From Thermomicrobium sp. (lineage in GTDB: Bacteria; Chloroflexota; Chloroflexia; Thermomicrobiales; Thermomicrobiaceae), in assembly GCA_026419575.1 (NCBI GenBank), contig JANZZC010000068.1, positions 1 through 45,252 on the forward strand: a stretch of DNA of 45,252 nt. Direction: 5' to 3'. Each line of letters starts with the position of its first letter. The stretch's first letter is position 1. Shown here piece after piece: positions 39,991 to 45,252 of the stretch. A program made the translations under genes and the position numbers. The notes beneath the pieces were generated by a model that saw only the letters and a list, made by a program, of their open reading frames with translations, was not told the origin of the DNA and did not search any database.

Positions 39991-40789
39991 GGTTTCCGCT
40001 CCTCTCGCGCTCGTACCGGTGCGAGGTGACGGCTGGAGTGTAGCACGCAGCGCCGGAAGCTGGGGAAGCGTCCGTGGGCTGCTCGTGCTGCTCGCTTGCG
40101 GCGACCGAGAGGCGCTCGACTGGGCATCCGGCCGATGGCGATGGCGGGAAATCACGAGAAGAGGGCGAGCTCGATGCTTCCGAGGGCTGGTGGGAACACC
40201 ATCGTGTCGCCAGCTCCACCGCGCAGTCCGACGATGACGGCGCATCCCATACGTAGCGCGAGCACCCGGCCGACGACCGAGAGACAGCTGACTACGATCC
40301 CCTCGAACAGAGAGCGGAACACGAGTGGCCGCCGCTTGAGCCGCTGGTTCGGGCGTCGACTGGATGGCAGCACGGCCGACGAGGTAGGACGAACCTGCGA
40401 GCGATCGCTGCGGTCGTCGGCGGGGCGGTCGCGAGGACGCGTCGCGTACTGCCGCCTCGTGCCGCGAGGACGAGCGCTCCTGGGGCGATCGTCGTGCTGG
40501 TGGGGCGCGGGTCTCTCCGACTCAAGCGAACCGGCACCCGCTGAGTGGGCTGCTCGGGTGCGACCTCCCGAGTGCTCTGGGAACGCGGTCGAGGGCTGCC
40601 GGGCGAGCGACAGCGGGTGCCGAGTGCCCGGCTGCACGAGTCTCGGCCGTCCCAGCTGGACGTTCGAGGCGTGCCTCACCGCTCCCGGGCACTGGAGGTA
40701 CCTGAGCGCGATGCACCCGGGGAGCGCCGCGGGTAGCTGGCGAATCGGCGCGGTTCCGTATGCACGGCGATGTCCCTGCGATTGAGCCG
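39991..40789. other. Long intergenic tract, no credible gene
   Basis: About 0.8 kb between the VOC start and the aminotransferase stop. Apart from the VOC promoter element (40037-40045) nothing is supported: frames are short or Arg/Ser-rich, without motifs or ribosome binding sites, and no tRNA or repeat was seen. Confidence 0.5.
40037..40045 (-). promoter_or_regulatory. Extended -10 promoter element for the VOC gene
   Basis: TGCTACACT on the minus strand: a TGn extension followed by TACACT (40042-40037), about 47 nt upstream of ATG 39990. The -35 region is poor, as is common with extended -10 promoters. Confidence 0.45.
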
Positions 40790-42079
40790 TCACGTGCCGC
40801 TCACGATGCGCAACCCGTCGGCCAGCACGGCCAGCGCCCGCTCCAGCTCCTCCCAGGAGATCACCAGCGGAGGCTGGATGCGGACGACGTTCCCCTCTTG
40901 CCCGCCGACACCGATCAAGACGCCGTGTTCGCGGCAGTAGGCCCGCAGCGCCGCTGCTTGCTTGGCCGCGGGCTCCTTGGTCCGACGGTCGGTGACGAGC
41001 TCCACCCCGATCATGAGTCCGATTCCGCGGACATCGCCGATGAGTTCGTGCTCCGTTGCCAGCTCCCGCAGCTGGGCGAGCGCCTGTTCTCCCTTGCGGG
41101 CGGCCTGGCCGGGCAGGTCCTCTTCCAGCATGACGTCGATGTTGGCGAGGGCTGCGGCACAGGAGACCGGATTGCCGCCGAAGGTCGAGAGGTGCTCGCC
41201 GGGCTGGAAGGCATCGGCGATCTCGGCGCGAGCGATGCAGGCCGACAGCGGGAAGCCGTCGGCGATCCCCTTGGCCAGCACCATGATGTCGGGCTCGACG
41301 CCGTAGTGCTCGATCGCGAAGAGTTTGCCGGTGCGGCCGAACCCGCTCTGCACCTCGTCGACGATGAAGAGGATCCCGTAGCGGTCGAGGATCTCTTTGA
41401 CGTAGCGGAAGTAATTGGACGGCGGCACGATGATGCCGCCCTCGCCCATGACCGGCTCGGCGATGAAGGCAGCGACGTTGCCGGAGGTCTGGTACTTGAT
41501 CGCCCACTCGACCATCTCGGCGCAGCGCTGGGCGAGCACCTCGGGATCGTCGGTACCGAAGGGGTTGCGGTAGAGGTACGGCGCTGGCGCGAAGGCGACC
41601 CCCGGGAGATAGGGACCGCCGCGCTTCTTGCGCAGCATGTTGCCGGTGACCGAGAGCGTCCCGACGGTCCGGCCGTGGAAGGAGTGGGTGAGCGCGATGA
41701 ACTCGTTCTTGCCGGTGTACGCCTTCGCCATGCGGAGCGCCGTTTCGATCCCCTCGGCGCCGCTGTTGCCGAAGAACGTCTTCTTCAGCCGGCCCGGGGT
41801 GATCTGGGCGAGCCGCTCGGCGAGGTCGGCGACGACCGGGACGTGATAGATGTAGCTCGCCGCGTGGACGAGCTTGTCGGCCTGCGCCTTGGCGGCGGCG
41901 ATCACCCGTGGGTGGCAGTGCCCGGCATTGGTGACGGCGATCCCCGCGAAGCAATCGATGTAGGCATGCCCGGCAGCGTCGTAGACGGTCGCGCCGCTCG
42001 CGCGGTCGACGACGACCGGCTCGACGCTCGCCACGAAGCTGGTGCAGACGTACTCGCGGTACTTCTCGATCGTTCCCAT
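40790..42079 (-). CDS. Class III PLP-dependent aminotransferase
   Basis: Soluble transaminase of 429 aa (GABA/ornithine/alanine-glyoxylate group). The catalytic lysine lies in DIMVLAKGIADGFPLSA; the PLP-phosphate and ring contacts are visible as FFGNSGAEGIETALRMA, FHGRTVGTLSVTG, IAEPVMGEGG and FIVDEVQSGFGRTG; STFGGNPVSCAAAL follows. The GIADGFPLSA context resembles alanine-glyoxylate or 4-aminobutyrate aminotransferases, but the substrate cannot be fixed from motifs. ATG 42079 follows GAGGAGC; the in-frame Met 99 nt upstream would precede the likely promoter. TACAAT sits about 50 nt upstream. Confidence 0.9.
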   Translation of the reverse strand: MGTIEKYREYVCTSFVASVEPVVVDRASGATVYDAAGHAYIDCFAGIAVTNAGHCHPRVIAAAKAQADKLVHAASYIYHVPVVADLAERLAQITPGRLKKTFFGNSGAEGIETALRMAKAYTGKNEFIALTHSFHGRTVGTLSVTGNMLRKKRGGPYLPGVAFAPAPYLYRNPFGTDDPEVLAQRCAEMVEWAIKYQTSGNVAAFIAEPVMGEGGIIVPPSNYFRYVKEILDRYGILFIVDEVQSGFGRTGKLFAIEHYGVEPDIMVLAKGIADGFPLSACIARAEIADAFQPGEHLSTFGGNPVSCAAALANIDVMLEEDLPGQAARKGEQALAQLRELATEHELIGDVRGIGLMIGVELVTDRRTKEPAAKQAAALRAYCREHGVLIGVGGQEGNVVRIQPPLVISWEELERALAVLADGLRIVSGT

Positions 42080-42126
42080 CGCGTTGCTCCTCGGAATCGG
42101 GCGAACCTCCGCATCCATCCGGCCGC

Positions 42127-42132
42127 ATTGTA
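42127..42132 (-). promoter_or_regulatory. -10 element for the aminotransferase gene
   Basis: TACAAT on the minus strand (42132-42127), 5/6 match, about 48 nt upstream of ATG 42079. No matching -35 was found at 16-18 nt. Confidence 0.4.
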
Positions 42133-42224
42133 GCCGGTAGGCACGATCGCGGGGACCCACGCCGGACCGTCGCCGCACGCGGAGCTCCCGGTGGTGCCGG
42201 GCGCGGACCGCCGAGGCGTCCGGC

Positions 42225-43217
42225 TCAGAGCGGGAGGAGCGCGTACCGCCCGTCGCTCGCGACGAGCTCGCCGATGTCGACGAGGTGCTCGAGGTGCGCG
42301 ATCGTCTCGGTCAGGGCGAGGAAGCGCTGGAAGGGATCGAGTCGGGGCCAGCTGTCGCGACGTCCCATCCAAGCGAGCCGCGTCGCGACCTCGTACGCCG
42401 TCTTCGGTCCATCGGCCAGAACGGTGAGAACTTCTTGCAACCGCTCGCGGTGATGGACGAGCAACTCCTCGATGCGCGGTCGTGCCTCGCCGAAAGGTTG
42501 CCCGTGTCCGGGTAGCGTTCGTTCGACGGGCAGCTGGCGGATGCGCTCCAGCGACGCCAGGTACGAGGAGAGCGGCTTGTCGTGCCGGTGCGGCAGCGAA
42601 CCGACATGGGGGCTCGTGTCGGGCAGGATGTGGTCGCTGGCGATGAGCAGATGCCGAGCCGGCTCGTAGAGGCAGAGCAGGCCGGGCGCGTGGCCGGGCA
42701 CCCAGAGAACGCGGAAAGTGTAGGGTGGCCAGACGAGGGTTTCCTCGCCGGTGACCGGCCGATCGAGGGTGACGGCACAGGCGCGCCGCTGGAACGTGCG
42801 GCTGATCTCTCGAAACGCGGTGCGCTCGGTCTCGGGAACGCCCGCTCGTGCGAACCACTCGTCGAGCGCACCGTTCGGCGAGGACTCGCGGTGCGCTCCG
42901 GACGCTTCCTCGGGATGCGCGTAGCAGCGCAGCGGAGCAGCTTCGCGGAGACGGACGAGGAGGCCGCAGTGGTCGGGGTGGGCATGCGTGAGGAAGAGCG
43001 TGCGGAGGTCGGCAGGGGCGACGCCGAGGGTACGGAGTGCCTGGAGGAGCGTCTCGTAGGCCTCGGGCGTGTCCGGACCGCAGTCGATGAGGATCGGCCC
43101 GGCATCGGAGAGAACGAGGTAGACGTTGACGTGGCCGAGCGGATGGCGCGGCCAGAGCGGTAGGGCGATCCGGAAGAGCTGCGGTGCCTCCTCGGTGATC
43201 GGGACAGATCGCGTCAT
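42225..43217 (-). CDS. MBL-fold metallo-hydrolase with C-terminal winged-helix domain
   Basis: Soluble hydrolase of 330 aa. The metal motif HxHxDH reads LTHAHPDHCG, followed by VPGHAPG and a late DH in IASDHILP; the domain ends with VERTLPGHGQPF. The last ~75 residues (LTVLADGPKTAYEVATRLAW..LALTETIAHLEHLVDIGELV) resemble the small winged-helix domain of LACTB2-like proteins, which act on RNA or thioesters. A thioesterase or general hydrolase role is open. ATG 43217 has CAGGAG 8 nt upstream; an ATG 18 nt earlier is less well placed. It lies 141 nt after the CoA ligase gene, in the same direction. Confidence 0.85.
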   Translation of the reverse strand: MTRSVPITEEAPQLFRIALPLWPRHPLGHVNVYLVLSDAGPILIDCGPDTPEAYETLLQALRTLGVAPADLRTLFLTHAHPDHCGLLVRLREAAPLRCYAHPEEASGAHRESSPNGALDEWFARAGVPETERTAFREISRTFQRRACAVTLDRPVTGEETLVWPPYTFRVLWVPGHAPGLLCLYEPARHLLIASDHILPDTSPHVGSLPHRHDKPLSSYLASLERIRQLPVERTLPGHGQPFGEARPRIEELLVHHRERLQEVLTVLADGPKTAYEVATRLAWMGRRDSWPRLDPFQRFLALTETIAHLEHLVDIGELVASDGRYALLPL

Positions 43218-43358
43218 CGCGGACTCCTGTCGCATACCGGCAACTGGCGTACAACATCACGGCGCTCGAGGATACCGGAACCGACCGCGCTCGAATCGTG
43301 ACGAGCACGTCTGCTGGAGGCAGCCGCCAGTGGTCCACCCAGCCGCAGTCACCGTGCA

Positions 43359-44693
43359 TCAGCGTGCGCGTTCGTCGACGATCCGACGCGCCTTGTAGTC
43401 GCTGCGCGGTAGCGCTCCCGGCGGGCAGGCTTCGACCTGGACGTGCACCCCGAGCGCGGCGTGGAGCGCTGCGGCCAGCCGCTCGACGGGAACCGGTACG
43501 CCGGGCGAGACCGGCTCCACGCGGACGACGAGTTCCGGGCGTTCCCAAGCGCCGCGCAGCACGAGCTGGAACTCGTCGGCGAGCTCGGGGAACCCGTGCA
43601 CCACGCGCTCGACGGCCGACGGGTAGACGTTGACGCCGCGGTAGACGATCATGTCGTCGACCCGGCCTTCGATGCTGGCGAGGAGCACGACGCTCGCGCA
43701 GCCGCAGGCTGGCTCCGGATCGACGCGAGCCAGATCCCCCGAGCGGTAGCGCAGGAGCGGCTGCGTGTCGCCGATCAGGTTCGTGAAGACGAGTTCGCCG
43801 AGTTCCCCTGGTGGAACCGGATCACCAGTGCGCGGGTCGACGACTTCGGTGAGCACGGCGTCGCACGGGATGTGGAGCCGTGAGTTGTCCGGACACCCAC
43901 CACCGTAGCCGAAGATCTCGGTCATCCCGTACGTCTCGATGACCGCGACCTGCTCGCCCCAGAGCTGCCCGATGCGTCGAACCGTGTGCGCTTCGGAGGC
44001 ACCGGGCTCGAAGCCGGTCGTGAGCGCCCGGATCGAGTCGACCTCTCGGAACGGCATGCCCATCTCCTCGGCGAGACGGCCGAGATAGAGGAGGTACGAG
44101 ACGGTACCGGTGACGACGGTCGGACGGAGCTCGTGGATGAGCCGCACCTTCTGCTCCGAGCGGTATCGGCCGAGGCCGATGCGCACCGTGCCCGGTCGAC
44201 GCTCCGCCTCCATACCGAGCGTCGGGCCGAAGAGCCCATCCGTCGGGTGGAGCGAGACGACGATGGTCGGGTAGGCGTCTCCCGCTGTGCTCCAGTAGCT
44301 CCGGCGCCGGACCAATTGGGCGCACAGTTCCCAGTCGCGGTGGGAGAGGAGGCGTTTGAGGGGGCGGCCGGTGGTACCGGAGGTGGCGAAGGCGCGGTAC
44401 CAGGTGGAGGGGTGGGAGCAGGTGTAGCTGCCGAAGGGTGGGTGCGCCTCCTGGTCGGCCTGGAGCTCGGCCTTGGTGGTGAAGGGGAGGCGGCGGAGGT
44501 CGTCGAGGAAGCGGATGTCCTCGGGACGGACGCCGGCGGCGTCGAACTTGCGGCGGTAGAAGGGGCTGGAGTGGTAGACGTACTCGACCATGGCCTGGAG
44601 GCGCTGGAGCTGGAGGGTGCGGACGGCCTCCGGAGGCAGGCGGTCGAGAGCGGGGTTGCTGGTGTCGTACCAGGGCAGCTGCTTCGGGAGCAT
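43359..44693 (-). CDS. Phenylacetate-CoA ligase (PaaK)-like adenylate-forming enzyme, codon-usage mosaic
   Basis: AMP-forming CoA ligase of 444 aa. The phosphate loop reads FATSGTTGRPLK, the adenine motif ETYGMTEIFGYGGG, and a RSGDLARVD and GVNVYPSAVE region follow, with the C-terminal lysine in PRSDYKARRIVDE. Overall length fits PaaK (about 435 aa); the acid substrate may be phenylacetate or another aryl or alkyl acid. ATG 44693 lies 6 nt after the amidohydrolase stop. Codons 1 to about 120 use almost only C-ending codons (all 9 Thr are ACC, no TCG, no CGG). From about codon 121 (near 44330) to the stop, CCG, ACG, TCG and CGG become common, as elsewhere in the window. The gene is in frame throughout, so it is probably functional. 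Confidence 0.87.
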   Translation of the reverse strand: MLPKQLPWYDTSNPALDRLPPEAVRTLQLQRLQAMVEYVYHSSPFYRRKFDAAGVRPEDIRFLDDLRRLPFTTKAELQADQEAHPPFGSYTCSHPSTWYRAFATSGTTGRPLKRLLSHRDWELCAQLVRRRSYWSTAGDAYPTIVVSLHPTDGLFGPTLGMEAERRPGTVRIGLGRYRSEQKVRLIHELRPTVVTGTVSYLLYLGRLAEEMGMPFREVDSIRALTTGFEPGASEAHTVRRIGQLWGEQVAVIETYGMTEIFGYGGGCPDNSRLHIPCDAVLTEVVDPRTGDPVPPGELGELVFTNLIGDTQPLLRYRSGDLARVDPEPACGCASVVLLASIEGRVDDMIVYRGVNVYPSAVERVVHGFPELADEFQLVLRGAWERPELVVRVEPVSPGVPVPVERLAAALHAALGVHVQVEACPPGALPRSDYKARRIVDERAR

Positions 44694-44699
44694 GGATGC

Positions 44700-45252
44700 T
44701 CAGGCCTCCTTCCAGGGGCCCTCGACGGGGCGGAAGAGGCGGCGGTGGGGGAGCCGGTCTTCCAGGCGGAAGATGCGGACGGCGTTCCCGCCGAGGATCA
44801 GGTTGAGGTCGTCCTGGGGAATATCGAGCTTGAGGAACTGGCGGAAGCTCCAGCCCCAGTAGTCGACCTGGTGGCGGGGGATGCCCCACTTGCGGATCTG
44901 CTGGGGGAAGGAGCGGGGGTGCGGGGCGGGGCGCCAGTAGAAGGGCATGGAGGCGCCCCAGTCGGTACCGAAGAGGAGCTTTTCCGGGCCGACGTTGGGG
45001 TCGGCGAGGGCCTTTTCGATGAGCTCGGCCCACCAGAGGCCGACCTCGAGGAAGACGTTGTCGAAGGCGCCGGCGACGTGGAGGGCCTCGTCGACCCAGC
45101 GTTCGAGGTAGCCGGCCTGGAGGCCGCCGTGGTCGAGGATGAGGGGAACATCGGGGAACTCGGCGGCCAGGTCGGCGACCCAGAGGATGTGGATGGTCTC
45201 GGGCATGGCGTGGTGGGTGAGGGGGTAGCCCTGGACGACGCCGGTGTGGATG
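44700..45252 (-). CDS. Amidohydrolase family (amidohydrolase_2) protein, partial at window end
   Basis: TIM-barrel metal hydrolase or decarboxylase; the frame runs off the right edge (codons IHTG..GYPLTHHAMPE continue upstream of Met at 45206), so this is the C-terminal ~183 residues. Visible landmarks are the strand IHTG, LILDHGGLQAGYLERW with a conserved His, and KLLFGTDWGASMPFYW with the family's Asp. The ending FxLxIPxxDLxxILGGNAxRIFRL is typical of this group, which includes ACMS and resorcylate decarboxylases. Together with the PaaK-like ligase 6 nt downstream it suggests aromatic-acid metabolism (inference). Codons are almost entirely C-ending, like the first part of the ligase gene and unlike the rest of the window. 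Confidence 0.8.
   Translation of the reverse strand, partial: IHTGVVQGYPLTHHAMPETIHILWVADLAAEFPDVPLILDHGGLQAGYLERWVDEALHVAGAFDNVFLEVGLWWAELIEKALADPNVGPEKLLFGTDWGASMPFYWRPAPHPRSFPQQIRKWGIPRHQVDYWGWSFRQFLKLDIPQDDLNLILGGNAVRIFRLEDRLPHRRLFRPVEGPWKEA

Noticed and set aside
1-45252. CRISPR arrays, insertion sequences, prophage genes, tRNA/rRNA
   Set aside because: Looked for regularly spaced repeats, transposase or integrase motifs, terminal inverted repeats and tRNA stems; none found by reading.

Overview
This is high-GC bacterial DNA (roughly two thirds G+C by eye) with GTG/ATG starts, strong GGAGG-type ribosome binding sites and many 4-nt ATGA/GTGA gene overlaps. The gene content (tandem malic enzyme, YumC-type ferredoxin-NADP reductase, Ktr potassium uptake, RskA-type anti-sigma factor, Tat-lipoprotein solute-binding protein, MenE) fits a thermophilic or mesophilic Chloroflexota member, most like Thermomicrobium/Sphaerobacter. 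That placement rests on protein flavour and was not tested. No phage, insertion sequence, CRISPR, tRNA or rRNA was seen. The window is chromosomal housekeeping and transport DNA with a few odd architectures.

Layout. 1-813: end of menE (menaquinone). 814-1857: about 1 kb without a credible gene. 1858-9555: a double malic enzyme, a CaCA-type cation antiporter and, convergent to it, a USP-USP-CBS protein plus P-type ATPase operon. 9792-12657: a small conserved protein with a cytoplasmic HtrA protease, and a convergent MFS exporter. 12658-13668: a second 1-kb gene-free tract. 13669-18860: an envelope-associated locus in which an HtrA lipoprotein - methyltransferase - MpaB-like - D,D-carboxypeptidase operon lies head-to-head with an ECF sigma/anti-sigma pair. 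18940-22757: a Dpp/Opp-type uptake operon without its ATPases. 23074-24102: ferredoxin-NADP reductase. 24271-28262: potassium uptake (two different KtrB subunits and KtrA). 28315-33339: FAH-family hydrolase, HD phosphohydrolase, CorC-like protein, a small membrane-anchored protein and a six-repeat membrane protein. 33336-35719: ABC-2 exporter plus DUF84 NTPase. 35896-39119: DUF1232 protein and a UvrD helicase-nuclease with a predicted Fe-S cluster. 39508-45252: VOC protein, class III aminotransferase, MBL hydrolase, PaaK-like CoA ligase and a partial amidohydrolase.

The strongest oddities are these. (1) The malic enzyme is a head-to-tail duplication whose two halves have lost different, partly complementary active-site motifs. 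(2) Codon usage switches abruptly inside the PaaK gene (about 44.33 kb) and stays shifted to the window edge, which suggests a recombination junction. (3) The two KtrB genes share an N-terminal leader peptide and the same promoter hexamers (TTGACG/TAGGCT), while the second has a diverged pore. (4) A membrane protein is built from six tandem two-helix repeats. (5) Tail-to-tail genes share a CTAG double stop twice, while other places carry about 1 kb with no recognisable gene.

How the genes may work together (inference): several neighbouring modules handle cations (CaCA antiporter, P-type ATPase with a nucleotide-sensing partner, Ktr, CorC), and the sigma/HtrA/DacA block looks like an envelope-stress and cell-wall module.
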